Part shown: positions 51,972-60,473 of the stretch, piece by piece
Position numbering within the stretch: position 1 is the stretch's first letter
Layout: every line of letters begins with the position of its first letter
NCBI GenBank assembly: GCA_934157235.1
Contig: CAKPHH010000001.1
Location: forward strand, 434,001-498,000
DNA: 64,000 nucleotides
Reading direction: 5' to 3'
DNA from: an uncultured Bacilli bacterium
GTDB taxonomy: Bacteria > Bacillota_I > Bacilli_A > RF39 > UBA660
Made by a program: the position numbers and the translations under genes
Notes under the pieces: generated by a model
Seen by the model: only the letters and a program-made list of their open reading frames with translations
The model's database searches: none
What the model was told of the DNA's origin: nothing

Positions 51972-52832
51972 AACCAATAAACAATAATTAACTCCTTTAG
52001 GAGCATATATTCTATTATTTGGATTCATTGTATTATAATCATAAAAATATTCTCTATCAATATCAGTACTATCTAAATCTTCATATACTTGAAGCCCACA
52101 TAAACTACCTAGTTTTAAAATATCTTCTCTAGAATATTTACTTTTCATTGCTTCCCCTGCCTCTTTAGCCAAGTCCTCTTTTTCTCTATTATAATCATCT
52201 TCCCTAACCGGATAATCAAAAATAATAGAACTTCCCTTTTCCATATTATCAGCAAGTAACTTTATCATCCTAAAGAAAACATCTTTTTCCAAATAATAAC
52301 TAACTCCAAGGATTGAAAACAAAGTCTTTTTATTCCTATCAAAACCCCCTTCTAAAAGCAAATTAATCCAATCACCATTAAAGTCACATCCAACATAATA
52401 GACACCCTTAGAATCAATTTTAGCTAGTTCTATTCTTCTCTTCTTATCTTTAATCATTTCCTCTTTATCAACTTCAAATACATCAACTTTATCATTTACT
52501 TTATATCCCGATGTATCATAACCAGATCCTAATAAAACATATTGTCTAAGTCCTAACTTAATTTCATTATTTAAATGTCTTTCATTAAAACTACTTCTAG
52601 CTAAAATTGAAGGAGCTAAATGATTATTAACAATCCATCCTAAAGAATCATTACCATTATAATCTGCATTAAAAAATGAAATTCCTGAAGTCATACTAAA
52701 AGAAATATTTTTATACTCTTCATCACTTAAAATTTTTCTTGCTAACACATCATCATAAATTTTAATATTACTATTTTCTGTATGATAACATCTCGCAAAA
52801 CAACTAATTAAAGCTGTCATATTATCTAACAT
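51966..52832 (-). CDS. SAM-dependent methyltransferase, LCMT/PPM-like
   Basis: A methyltransferase of about 288 residues from the leucine carboxyl methyltransferase-like family (also TIGR00027-type). It shows ARCYHTEN near the start, ILARSSFNERHLN, YVLLGSGYDTSGYKV (SAM-binding motif I) and DVFEVDKEEMIKDKKRR (the E/D that binds ribose), then FSILGVSYYLEKDVFFRMI. The substrate is unknown. The ATG at 52832 has GGAGG 8 bases upstream, while the one at 52847 overlaps that site. Confidence 0.83.
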   Translation of the reverse strand: MLDNMTALISCFARCYHTENSNIKIYDDVLARKILSDEEYKNISFSMTSGISFFNADYNGNDSLGWIVNNHLAPSILARSSFNERHLNNEIKLGLRQYVLLGSGYDTSGYKVNDKVDVFEVDKEEMIKDKKRRIELAKIDSKGVYYVGCDFNGDWINLLLEGGFDRNKKTLFSILGVSYYLEKDVFFRMIKLLADNMEKGSSIIFDYPVREDDYNREKEDLAKEAGEAMKSKYSREDILKLGSLCGLQVYEDLDSTDIDREYFYDYNTMNPNNRIYAPKGVNYCLLVK

Positions 52833-52922
52833 ATTTATCGCCTCCACATATTAACTACCACAATACCCTTCCTATTACTAGTCTTGAAAAAGTCTCCAAA
52901 ATGTGGTAATATAAAGACAGAA

Positions 52923-52966
52923 AATAAAAGAAATGGACAAAGTTTTTATAACAAATCCATTTCTTT
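52923..52966 (-). terminator. Terminator after the lipoprotein gene
   Basis: An 11-bp perfect hairpin (arms 52927-52937 and 52956-52966, loop of 18) has T-runs on both outer sides. On the minus strand the tail is TATTTTC. It lies 12 bases past the lipoprotein stop. Confidence 0.7.
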
Positions 52967-52977
52967 TTTATTTAATA

Positions 52978-53508
52978 TTACTTTTCAATTTCACATTTAT
53001 AATTACTCAAATTACATACATACTTATTATCATCATTATAAACACTAAAAACAATCTTATTACCATCAACATCCTTAATACTTGATGGAATAATCTTTTT
53101 ATCATTATACTTAAAATCAACATCTATCATCTTACTATTTTCTCTATCTAACTCATAAATAAAAGTACTAGGAGTGTCCCCATTTCCTATTCCATATAGT
53201 TTATCAAAAACAAAAGAATATATAGAATTCTTAACATAAGCTTCAGTCTGACTAGATTCAAAAGTATCAAGTAAAATATAATCATCTTCCCCTACTTTAT
53301 AAAATAACCCAGTCATAACAGCTAAAGAATCTTTACTAGTCATATCTGCTAATACATATAAATCACTACTACCATCTTCATATATATAACTATATGGATT
53401 AAGATCTTTATCTTTTAAATCATAATGTTTAAATGTTCCCTTTTTACTACTATTACTACATCCACAAACTACAAGTACTAACATCAAAATAATAAATAGT
53501 TTTTTCAT
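52978..53508 (-). CDS. Putative lipoprotein, 176 residues
   Basis: An exported protein with a type II signal: MKKLFIILMLVLVVCGCSNS, the acylated cysteine being most likely Cys17 (lipobox V-C-G-C or V-V-C). The mature part has no family I recognise: KHYDLKDKDLNPYSYIYEDG, then repeating beta-like segments (YILLDTFESSQTEAY, NKIVFSVYNDDNKYVC) that could form a small propeller or sandwich. AAAGG precedes the ATG. Confidence 0.75.
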   Translation of the reverse strand: MKKLFIILMLVLVVCGCSNSSKKGTFKHYDLKDKDLNPYSYIYEDGSSDLYVLADMTSKDSLAVMTGLFYKVGEDDYILLDTFESSQTEAYVKNSIYSFVFDKLYGIGNGDTPSTFIYELDRENSKMIDVDFKYNDKKIIPSSIKDVDGNKIVFSVYNDDNKYVCNLSNYKCEIEK

Positions 53509-53513
53509 AAAAT

Positions 53514-54023
53514 TTACCTTTCTAATATAAAATGAACATCATCAACACTAACTCCATCTTCTACTTTTACATTCTTTTCAATACCACATTTTTTAAATCC
53601 TAACTTCTCTACATTATGTAAAGATCTAACATTATTAGAAAAAATAACAGCAGTTAAAGTATTTAAATCTAACTCTTTAAAACCATATTCAATTATTCTT
53701 TTTAAAGCCTCTGTACCATAATGTTTATTCTGCATAGCCATCGTAATACAAAGTCCTACTTCTGCACTGCCATTTTCTATATCCATTAATTCTACATTTC
53801 CAATATATGATCCATCTTCCTTAGAAATCATTGAGAAGACCTGTGCTCCTTCTTCCAATTTAGCCTTTACCCAATTAACTTCATCTTCTCTTGAATAAAC
53901 TCTAATTTTAGTAGAAATACATTTTTGTATTTCTCTATCATTAACCATAATTAAATAGTCATCTATTAAATCCAAAGAAACATGTATATAATTTATTTTT
54001 TCTGATTCAAAAACACTTTTCAT
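53514..54023 (-). CDS. GNAT family N-acetyltransferase
   Basis: A 169-residue acetyltransferase related to RimJ/RimL. It has INYIHVSLDLIDDYL at the start, VELMDIENGSAEVGLCITMA, then QNKHYGTEALKRIIEYGFKE (the Q/R-x-x-G-x-G/A acetyl-CoA loop) and SLHNVEKLGFKKCGIEKN. It overlaps the upstream ADP-ribosyltransferase-like gene by 4 bases (ATGA). Its acceptor is unknown. Confidence 0.85.
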   Translation of the reverse strand: MKSVFESEKINYIHVSLDLIDDYLIMVNDREIQKCISTKIRVYSREDEVNWVKAKLEEGAQVFSMISKEDGSYIGNVELMDIENGSAEVGLCITMAMQNKHYGTEALKRIIEYGFKELDLNTLTAVIFSNNVRSLHNVEKLGFKKCGIEKNVKVEDGVSVDDVHFILER

Positions 54024-54601
54024 ATTTTAATTTTCCTCTCTCCATCACGCTTAATTCTACTTTGAACTTCTTCTCTAAACTCTGGATAACATTCAAGTAA
54101 ACTACTAATTGCGTAATCATTGCCATTATTATAAAACATAATATACTTATCAATCAAGTCACTATTATCAAAAGGAATACTACTAGGTCTATCTGGATAA
54201 TGATATATTTTTAAATGACCAAGTTTCTCTTCTTTTTCTAGTGCCCCTAAAACATTTTCATAATATGTCTTTCTTATAGGTTTAATACTCTCTTCAAATG
54301 AAATAATTTCAGGTCTCCATAAATAATCATAATGTCTAAAAAGCTTACCTGGTAACTCATAAACATATCCTTCATGATTATAATTATCCTCTAAAACTCC
54401 AGGCCTTCTTTCTACTAGTATTAACTTTTCATCATCCACTGCTAAAACAGTATCTAAATCTCCCTTACCTTCTCCCATAAATAACATGGCTACAGTCTTA
54501 TTTTCTGTTGCGTAAATACACTTTTTACCATGCGTGGACACATGAGCTTTTACTGAATCAATATTACCATTAAAACTTCCGTGATAAACAATATCTTTCA
54601 T
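54020..54601 (-). CDS. Possible ADP-ribosyltransferase-like fold protein, 193 residues
   Basis: A cytosolic protein with an ART-like start: KDIVYHGSFNGNIDSVKAHV, then KCIYATENKTVAMLFM. The YHGS and IYATxNxxxA segments are what small ARTs show in their first two strand regions (H...Y). The third catalytic residue cannot be placed. GYVYELPGKLF and YLWRPEIISFEESI follow. It overlaps tag upstream and a GNAT gene downstream by 4 bases each, so the three are translated as one unit. Function is uncertain: it could be a toxin-like relic or an RNA 2'-phosphotransferase-like enzyme. Confidence 0.5.
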   Translation of the reverse strand: MKDIVYHGSFNGNIDSVKAHVSTHGKKCIYATENKTVAMLFMGEGKGDLDTVLAVDDEKLILVERRPGVLEDNYNHEGYVYELPGKLFRHYDYLWRPEIISFEESIKPIRKTYYENVLGALEKEEKLGHLKIYHYPDRPSSIPFDNSDLIDKYIMFYNNGNDYAISSLLECYPEFREEVQSRIKRDGERKIKI

Positions 54602-55146
54602 CTCTGTTTCTCCTTATACATAAAACAACTCTCATCATGTGAGTAAATTACTCCAATTGCCTGTAAGTAAGAATAAATTATTGTTGTACCTACAAACTTC
54701 ATACCACGTTTTTTTAAATCATTAGAAATCATATCCGACAATTCTGAACTAGTAAGTCCAGTCTCATAAAATATTTTTCCTTCTGTAAACCTCTTCAAAT
54801 AATTATAAAAACTTCCCATTTCTAAAACAATACTTTTAAAAATTCTAGCATTATTAATACTTGCTTTTATCTTTAACTTATTACGAATAATTTTTTTATT
54901 ATCCAACAATTCTTTTATCTTCTCATCATCATAATTACACACTTTATCTAAAGAAAAATTATCATAAGCCGCTCTAAAAGACTCTCTCTTATTAAGAACA
55001 CATTCCCAAGAAAGTCCTGCTTGGAAAGACTCTAATATTAACATTTCAAATAAATATTCATCAGAAAAGTTCTCTACTCCCCATTCCTGATCATGATATA
55101 AAACATAAAGCTCATTATCCAAATTACACCAAGAACATCTTTTCAT
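54598..55146 (-). CDS. tag: DNA-3-methyladenine glycosylase I
   Basis: A 182-residue base-excision glycosylase that removes 3-methyladenine. It starts MKRCSWCNLDNELYVLYHDQ then EWGV, the Tag signature with the zinc cysteines, followed by LFEMLILESFQAGLSWECVL and KRESFRAAYDNF, and near the end FVGTTIIYSYLQAIGVIYSH with ESC. Length matches Escherichia coli Tag (187). GAGGTGGAAGG precedes the ATG. Confidence 0.95.
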   Translation of the reverse strand: MKRCSWCNLDNELYVLYHDQEWGVENFSDEYLFEMLILESFQAGLSWECVLNKRESFRAAYDNFSLDKVCNYDDEKIKELLDNKKIIRNKLKIKASINNARIFKSIVLEMGSFYNYLKRFTEGKIFYETGLTSSELSDMISNDLKKRGMKFVGTTIIYSYLQAIGVIYSHDESCFMYKEKQR

Positions 55147-55174
55147 CCTTCCACCTCATCTAAAAGAATTATAT

Positions 55175-55203
55175 CAAAAAAAAGTAACTATTAAAAGTTA
55201 CTT
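55175..55203 (-). terminator. Terminator after the DHH gene
   Basis: An 8-bp perfect hairpin (arms 55182-55189 and 55196-55203, loop of 6) is followed by TTTTTTTTG on the minus strand, 37 bases after the stop at 55240. Confidence 0.8.
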
Positions 55204-55239
55204 AATTTTTTATATCATAAATATCATTAATACACTGAA

Positions 55240-56181
55240 TTATTGTTTTTTTGTTAATATTTTAATTAGCTCTTCTTTCTGTTCTGCCGAAATAGGACTA
55301 CTTGCTGCCTTATCATGACCTTTGCCACCCATTGCCTCAGCAATTAGTCTAACATTAACATCTTCTTTAACATTCCTATAAGAAATTGTTCCATAATCTA
55401 AAGCAATCATCATAGCAAAGTCCATATCAAAATTATGCTGTCTAAAATATTCCGCCAAATCATTTCTATATTCATAATCAATAAATACTATACCGGCTTT
55501 TAATCCCAATATTTCTCCATAATAAACTTTTCTTGCATACTCTGATAATTTTTCTTGAACTTGATTAATCTTATTATTAATTAGCATTTTTTCTAATTCA
55601 CTAAATTGAAATTTTTGTATAGTCGGATCACTCAATTTTGAAAACATTAATTCTATATACCCATCACATCCAACAGAGTCGAATAATAATGTTAATTCAT
55701 GTGGCATTTCATCATTATATTTAGTTTTCCATTCCCAAGTATCATATTTTCGTGTTAACTCTGAAAAATCACTTATTTTACATATAGTACCATCAATAAA
55801 ACAATTTGCAACTAAATACTCATAAAATAAACTCGTACCACTACATAATCCTTTATCATCAGAAATTCTAATTGTTGTAAATGGATACTTATTAAAATTT
55901 CCCTCTAAAGCAGATTTATGATGATCAAATACAAAAAATTTATCATTTAACAGTTCATCTTTTGCAACCTTTGATAATGTCGGCTCTTCAAGCCATAAAT
56001 CAGTTACAAAGACTCTATCATAATCATATATACTTCCATTCTCATAATATTTTGCTATTTCCTTTTGCAAATTAAAGGTTTCACACAATACGCAATCAAC
56101 CTCTTCGAAAGCCAATTTTGCTAAAACTGCATTTCCCATTCCGTCAATATCACTTTTATGTGTAAATAATAACACTTTCAT
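55240..56181 (-). CDS. DHH superfamily phosphoesterase (oligonucleotidase-like)
   Basis: A 313-residue cytosolic protein. It begins VLLFTHKSDIDGMGNAVLAK (H-x-D-x-D-G motif) and has FFVFDHHKSALEG, the DHH triad. The C-terminal DHHA1-like part carries AEAMGGKGHDKAASSPIS. The plan is of the DHH/DHHA1 group with NrnA, NrnB and c-di-AMP hydrolases; the first motif and length suggest an NrnB-like oligoribonuclease, without certainty. It stands between two terminators. Confidence 0.82.
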   Translation of the reverse strand: MKVLLFTHKSDIDGMGNAVLAKLAFEEVDCVLCETFNLQKEIAKYYENGSIYDYDRVFVTDLWLEEPTLSKVAKDELLNDKFFVFDHHKSALEGNFNKYPFTTIRISDDKGLCSGTSLFYEYLVANCFIDGTICKISDFSELTRKYDTWEWKTKYNDEMPHELTLLFDSVGCDGYIELMFSKLSDPTIQKFQFSELEKMLINNKINQVQEKLSEYARKVYYGEILGLKAGIVFIDYEYRNDLAEYFRQHNFDMDFAMMIALDYGTISYRNVKEDVNVRLIAEAMGGKGHDKAASSPISAEQKEELIKILTKKQ

Positions 56182-56277
56182 TTACTTCAACTCTCCATTT
56201 CCCACATAATATAAACTATAACTTTCACTATCTAAATTACAACAAAACCATTTCTTTGTAAAGTATCAAAATTATAA

Positions 56278-56305
56278 CAAAAAAAGCAACTAATAAAAGT
56301 CACTT
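56278..56305 (-). terminator. Terminator after lepB
   Basis: An 8-bp stem with two G-T pairs (arms 56284-56291 and 56298-56305, loop of 6) is followed by TTTTTTTG on the minus strand. Confidence 0.7.
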
Positions 56306-56323
56306 AATTTTTTGCTTTATAAT

Positions 56324-56824
56324 CTACTTCTTATTACCAAATCTTTTAAATGGAAATACTGTTAACTTAGTTGTACCCCTAATATCTTTTATTGAAACAG
56401 GTCCAATAATTCTACTATCAGTTGAATTAACTCTATTATCTCCCATTACATAATAACAATTCTTTGGTATTTTAATAGGATCTACATCAGCAGTTACTTC
56501 ATGAGAAAAATCTTCTTCAACTACTTTTCCATTTATATATAGTTTATTATCTCTATATTCAACAGTCTCTCCTGGAAGACCAATAACTCTCTTAATTATC
56601 TTTTCATTTTTATAATTAACTACTACAATATCAAATCTCTTAAGTCCCTTAAATTTAAAACTAACTTCATCCAATATCATAATATCTTTGTCTTCCAAAG
56701 TATCTAACATTGAAGGACCATTAACTCTAATTGGAGTTACAATAAAAGCTTTAATTAATAATACGATAATAATTACAATTATATATGGTAAGTACTCTTT
56801 CATAAAAATATCCTTTTTACTCAT
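56324..56824 (-). CDS. lepB: Signal peptidase I (Gram-positive Ser-Lys type)
   Basis: A 166-residue membrane protease that removes ordinary Sec signal peptides. One N-terminal helix (about 11-30) is followed by RVNGPSMLDTLEDKDIMILD with the nucleophile Ser, and by KIIKRVIGLPGETVEYRD with the catalytic Lys. GDNRVNSTDSRIIGPV is box E. It is distinct from the two SipW-type (Ser-His) peptidases in the surface cluster, so the organism has both systems in this window. AGGAGA precedes the ATG. It follows rplS by 35 bases, a common Bacillota pairing. Confidence 0.95.
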   Translation of the reverse strand: MSKKDIFMKEYLPYIIVIIIVLLIKAFIVTPIRVNGPSMLDTLEDKDIMILDEVSFKFKGLKRFDIVVVNYKNEKIIKRVIGLPGETVEYRDNKLYINGKVVEEDFSHEVTADVDPIKIPKNCYYVMGDNRVNSTDSRIIGPVSIKDIRGTTKLTVFPFKRFGNKK

Positions 56825-56859
56825 AACTCTCTCCTATAAAGAAAAAATAAGGTATACCC

Positions 56860-57207
56860 TTATTTTTGTCCTTTTTCTTTAATACGGTATCCACCAACTC
56901 TATCCTTAAGGAATGTAAGTTTAGCACGTCTAACTTTACCATGACGTACAACTGTAATACCAGCAATCTTTGGTGAATGAACTGGGAAGATTCTTTCTAC
57001 TCCAACACCTGAAGATATTTTACGAACTGTGAATGTTTCAGAAACAGATCCACCTTTACGTGAAACAACAACACCTTCAAATGCTTGAATACGTTCTCTC
57101 TTACCTTCAATAATCTTAACGTCTACTCTGACAGTATCACCAACACGGAATTCAGGAACGTTAGGATTAAGTTGTTCTTCATTAATTTTGTCAATAATAT
57201 TAGCCAT
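56860..57207 (-). CDS. rplS: 50S ribosomal protein L19
   Basis: A 115-residue ribosomal protein at the 30S-50S interface. Diagnostic text: VPEFRVGDTVRVDVKIIEGK, RIQAFEGVVVSRKGG, VERIFPVHSPKIAGITVVRH and GKVRRAKLTFLKDRVGGYRI. Full length. GAGGAGAA precedes the ATG. It has its own promoter, separated from trmD by a terminator. Confidence 0.98.
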   Translation of the reverse strand: MANIIDKINEEQLNPNVPEFRVGDTVRVDVKIIEGKRERIQAFEGVVVSRKGGSVSETFTVRKISSGVGVERIFPVHSPKIAGITVVRHGKVRRAKLTFLKDRVGGYRIKEKGQK

Positions 57208-57316
57208 ATAAGTTCTCCTCTCTATAAATATTTACCAATGATCATATCTAAATAAAAACAGCGGATCATCTCAAACTGACAAACAAGATTATAACACACT
57301 AACACTAAGAAATCAA
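57208..57316 (-). promoter_or_regulatory. rplS promoter and possible L19 leader
   Basis: The minus strand has TTGATT (57316-57311), a 17-base spacer and TATAAT (57293-57288) with a TG extension. The roughly 70-base leader before rplS contains GATGATCCGC and TATGATCATT, which can pair through TGATC/GATCA. L19 leaders that bind L19 are known in Bacillota, and the position fits, but I could not verify the conserved structure. Confidence 0.6.
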
Positions 57317-57334
57317 CCAATTTCCGCATGTTTA

Positions 57335-57361
57335 ATAAGAAAAAGAGCCCAATAAGCTCTT
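57335..57361 (-). terminator. Terminator after the 150-residue gene
   Basis: A 6-bp hairpin (arms 57343-57348 and 57356-57361, loop of 7) is followed by TTTCTTATT on the minus strand. It ends the rimM-trmD unit just after the stop at 57367. Confidence 0.65.
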
Positions 57362-57366
57362 CGATA

Positions 57367-57819
57367 TTACCTATTTTTTCCTTGTTCAAAGGAATTCATT
57401 AAATTATTCTGTAATTCAGCAAATTCTATCTTGGCTTGTTTTTGTAAAGCACTCAATTGTTTAGCCATTATTTCTAATTCTTTTTTCTCTAAGAATCTTC
57501 GATATTTATTTTTAATTTCCTGTCTAAACTTCTCTATTCTATCAAGCACTAATCTAAAAGATTCTCCCGTATCATCATCACTAATTAATAATTCTGTTAA
57601 TTGTTTCAATAATTTCCTATACTTTTTACTAACATACTCACTAACTAATGGCCTACCTAATTCGTTATCGATAACTTCTATATTTTTAATTCTAACACCA
57701 CAAATATTAAAGCCATCACTCTTAGTAGGAAGTACAAATCCTTTTAGATTTACCAATTGTTCAAAATCTCCATACTTCCATTTCTTTTTAATTTTTTTCT
57801 TCTTACATACAGAATACAT
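57367..57819 (-). CDS. Hypothetical protein, 150 residues, between trmD and rplS
   Basis: An unrecognised cytosolic protein. It has a very basic start (SVCKKKKIKKKWKYG), a middle with FNICGVRIKNIEVIDNELGR and a C-terminal half that is a long charged helix, likely coiled coil (KFRQEIKNKYRRFLEKKELE onward, rich in Lys, Glu and Gln). The basic head suggests RNA or ribosome contact, in keeping with neighbours trmD, rimM and rplS, but that is inference. The GTG at 57828 lies in the ribosome site; the ATG at 57819 behind AGGTGGAG was chosen. Confidence 0.65.
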   Translation of the reverse strand: MYSVCKKKKIKKKWKYGDFEQLVNLKGFVLPTKSDGFNICGVRIKNIEVIDNELGRPLVSEYVSKKYRKLLKQLTELLISDDDTGESFRLVLDRIEKFRQEIKNKYRRFLEKKELEIMAKQLSALQKQAKIEFAELQNNLMNSFEQGKNR

Positions 57820-57828
57820 AAACTCCAC

Positions 57829-58494
57829 CTACTTCTCTAATAAATCCGGTCTACGTTCTTTTGTCCTTTTTAAACTTTCTTCTCTTCTATATTCTTCAAT
57901 TCTTTTATGATCTCCTGATACTAAAACCTCAGGAACTTCCATTTCTTCATAAACTCTAGGTTTAGTATAAGTCGGATAGTCTAACAAATTATTATTAAAT
58001 GAATCATTTAAATGTGATCCTTCTTCAATAACTCCAGGAAGAAGTCTTCCTATTGAATCCACTAAAATCATACTTGCAAGTTCTCCACCTGTCAAAATAT
58101 AATCTCCAATACTTATCTCCATATCACAAATACTTCTAATTCGCTCATCAAAGCCCTCATAATGTCCACATATTAGAATTAAATGTTTTTCTTTAGCCAA
58201 ACTATAAGCAACCTCTTGTTTATATAAAGTACCATCTGGCGTTAATAAAATAACCTTAGAATTCTCATTTCTTAAAGCTCTTACACAATCAAATATTGGT
58301 TGACAAGTAAGTACCATTCCATTTCCTCCACCATATGGAGTATCATCAACTTTATGATGTAAATCCAAAGAATAATCCCTAAAATTATGAATCTTAATTT
58401 CTATTTTTCCTAAATCAATCGCTCTTTTAATAATTGATTCTTCAAATATCCCTTTATACATATCTGGAAAAAGAGTTAAAATATCAATCTTCAT
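57829..58494 (-). CDS. trmD: tRNA (guanine-N1)-methyltransferase
   Basis: A SPOUT methylase that makes m1G37 in tRNAs and prevents frameshifting. At 221 residues it is slightly short of the usual 240-250. Motifs: KIDILTLFPDMYKGIFEESI, VDDTPYGGGNGMVL, LICGHYEGFDERI and SIGDYILTGGELASMILVDS (the knotted SAM site), then VLVSGDHKRIEEYRREES. AGGAGAGG precedes the ATG. It lies in the classic rimM-trmD-rplS order, 11 bases from rimM. Confidence 0.97.
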   Translation of the reverse strand: MKIDILTLFPDMYKGIFEESIIKRAIDLGKIEIKIHNFRDYSLDLHHKVDDTPYGGGNGMVLTCQPIFDCVRALRNENSKVILLTPDGTLYKQEVAYSLAKEKHLILICGHYEGFDERIRSICDMEISIGDYILTGGELASMILVDSIGRLLPGVIEEGSHLNDSFNNNLLDYPTYTKPRVYEEMEVPEVLVSGDHKRIEEYRREESLKRTKERRPDLLEK

Positions 58495-58505
58495 TATATC
58501 CTCTC

Positions 58506-58988
58506 CTACATACCTTCCAACAACTCAACTATAATCTTCTTTTCACTCTTAGAAATACTCTTAACCATTGGAGAATTAAGTGGAATTAAAACTTCCTTTT
58601 CAAACTGAATTCTAAGTATTTTATTATTAGGACTCGCTAAAAATATTTCTTTTATTATTCCACACTTTCCATCATCAGTCAACACAGTATAAGTAATTAA
58701 CTCTTCATCTAAAATCTCATTATCATCAAGTCCAAGTTCATCTTCACTTATATATACTTTTTTCTTCACTAAAAATAACACTTCATTTATATCTTTATAA
58801 TCATTTAAAGTAACCATATCATAAGTCTTGTGTCTTCTATAACTCTTTATTATATAATCCTTATTATCAATAATAAGTCTCTTACCTACTATAAATACTT
58901 TTTCCTTATATTGAAAATCACTAAGTATTCTAACTTCTCCTTTTATACCATGAGTTCCAACGATCTTACCTATATATACTTCTCGCAT
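58506..58988 (-). CDS. rimM: Ribosome maturation factor RimM
   Basis: A 160-residue 30S maturation factor that binds S19. The N-terminal RimM domain starts YIGKIVGTHGIKGEVRILSD, and the C-terminal PRC-like barrel includes YTVLTDDGKCGIIKEIFLAS and VLIPLNSPMVKSI. Full length. It lies 2 bases after the SpoU gene and 11 bases before trmD. Confidence 0.95.
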   Translation of the reverse strand: MREVYIGKIVGTHGIKGEVRILSDFQYKEKVFIVGKRLIIDNKDYIIKSYRRHKTYDMVTLNDYKDINEVLFLVKKKVYISEDELGLDDNEILDEELITYTVLTDDGKCGIIKEIFLASPNNKILRIQFEKEVLIPLNSPMVKSISKSEKKIIVELLEGM

Positions 58989-58990
58989 TA

Positions 58991-59734
58991 TTAACCTCGC
59001 AATTCATAAAGTAAAATACTAGTCGCTACTGCCACATTTAAACTTTCTACTCTAGCAGTCATACTTATATAAAGATTTTTATCACATAAATCAAGTAATT
59101 TACGACTAACACCATTACCTTCATTCCCAACAATTAATACAAAGTTGTCTTTTTCTTCCTTACCCAATGTTTTAACATCTACTCCTCCATCTACAGAAGT
59201 TCCATAAATGTTAAAATCACTTCCTCTAACCATTCTTAACCAATCAAAAAGATCTCTTACAATTATATTAGTATGAAAAATCATTCCCTGTGTCGCTCTT
59301 AAAACTTTTGGATTATATAAATCAACTGTATCTTCTGAAAGAACTATTGTCGTTACTCCAAAAGCTAAAGCACTTCTAATAATTGTCCCTAGATTACCAG
59401 GATCTTGGATATTATCAAGAGCCAATACTTTATCTCCCACTATCTCTCCAGCATCTCTCGTTCTTTTTCTACATAATGCCATAACACTACTAGGTGTCTC
59501 TAATGCTGATATTTTACACATAACCTCTTTTGAATAATAAGCATAAGGCGAAGGAAAAGGTAAATCTGTACCTTCTTCCAAAATAAGTTCTTCTATAACT
59601 CCAGCTCTAAAAGCTTCTAACGCTAAATGCTCACCTTCAACTATAAATAAATTATACTCATCACGATACTTTTTCTTTTGTAACTTCTTAAACATCTTAA
59701 CCTTATCATTATCTAAACTAGTAATTACATTCAA
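58991..59734 (-). CDS. SpoU/TrmH-family RNA 2'-O-methyltransferase (YsgA-like)
   Basis: A 247-residue SPOUT enzyme. The N-terminal substrate-binding part begins MNVITSLDNDKVKMFKKLQK and includes YNLFIVEGEHLALEAF. The methylase domain shows VLALDNIQDPGNLGTIIRSA (motif 1), FVLIVGNEGNGVSRKLLDLC (motif 2) and LNVAVATSILLYELRG (motif 3). It targets rRNA or tRNA. In Bacillus the similar ysgA lies next to sspI, and here the sspI gene is only one gene away. Confidence 0.93.
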   Translation of the reverse strand: MNVITSLDNDKVKMFKKLQKKKYRDEYNLFIVEGEHLALEAFRAGVIEELILEEGTDLPFPSPYAYYSKEVMCKISALETPSSVMALCRKRTRDAGEIVGDKVLALDNIQDPGNLGTIIRSALAFGVTTIVLSEDTVDLYNPKVLRATQGMIFHTNIIVRDLFDWLRMVRGSDFNIYGTSVDGGVDVKTLGKEEKDNFVLIVGNEGNGVSRKLLDLCDKNLYISMTARVESLNVAVATSILLYELRG

Positions 59735-60369
59735 AACTCCTTCATCTCCTTACGATATTTCTTATAGTCAGACATATTATCTTCTACTAATGCCCAAAAT
59801 CTATCTGAATGATCCCCATGTATTAAATGTGATAATTCATGTACTATAACATAATCTAAATACTTAGTATCCCTTTTTATTAATTCCAAATTCAAAGTAA
59901 TAACCTTTGTTTTAATATTACAAACGCCCCATCTACTAGTCATCTTTCTAATCTTTAATTCTGGATAAGGAATCCTCTTTGTAAATTTATTATATTGTAA
60001 ATTTAAATGTTCCATAAATAAATTTTTTGCTTGATTCTTATACCATTTATTAACATCAAAACTTCTACTAAAAAATACTTTATTTTCCCCAAATGATATA
60101 TTAGGACTATCTACATAAACAATATCATATTTATGCCCCAAATAGAAAAATCCTTCATTGTTTTCTTTTTTCTTTTCTTGTACTTCTATCATTTTAATTA
60201 ATTTTTCATAGTTCTCTTCAATCAAATCTGTAATTGCTTTAGTAGTTGTAAATTTATTTGTAGTAACTAAAATAGTTAAATCCGGCTTTACTCTAATATA
60301 AGTATTTCTCGTTGTACTTTTTCTCTCTATCACAATATCATAAGTTTTCCCATCGACATTTAACTTCAT
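59731..60369 (-). CDS. YgjP-like M48 metallopeptidase domain protein
   Basis: A 212-residue protein of the YgjP/DUF45 group. It starts with DIVIERKSTTRNTYIRVKPD and has KMTSRWGVCN, then LDYVIVHELSHLIHGDHSDR with the HExxH zinc site and FWALVEDNMSDYKKYRKEM. Family members are thought to be zinc peptidases, sometimes beside restriction subunits, but this one lies in a housekeeping run. Its stop overlaps the spoU start by 4 bases. Confidence 0.88.
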   Translation of the reverse strand: MKLNVDGKTYDIVIERKSTTRNTYIRVKPDLTILVTTNKFTTTKAITDLIEENYEKLIKMIEVQEKKKENNEGFFYLGHKYDIVYVDSPNISFGENKVFFSRSFDVNKWYKNQAKNLFMEHLNLQYNKFTKRIPYPELKIRKMTSRWGVCNIKTKVITLNLELIKRDTKYLDYVIVHELSHLIHGDHSDRFWALVEDNMSDYKKYRKEMKEF

Positions 60370-60419
60370 TTATATCACCAACATCATTTTACTATATAAT
60401 AAGAAAAAAATAAAGTTTC

Positions 60420-60449
60420 GTATAAAAATATAGCTTTTGTCTCATTATA
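60420..60449 (+). promoter_or_regulatory. Sigma-G/F-like promoter of sspI
   Basis: GTATAA (60420-60425) and CATTATA (60443-60449), separated by 17 bases, match the forespore sigma-G/F pattern (-35 GyATrA, -10 CATnnTA) rather than sigma-A. Transcription would start near 60456, which excludes the ATG at 60453 and supports the one at 60474. Confidence 0.6.
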
Positions 60450-60473
60450 TATATGAGGAGGAAAGATATAAAA

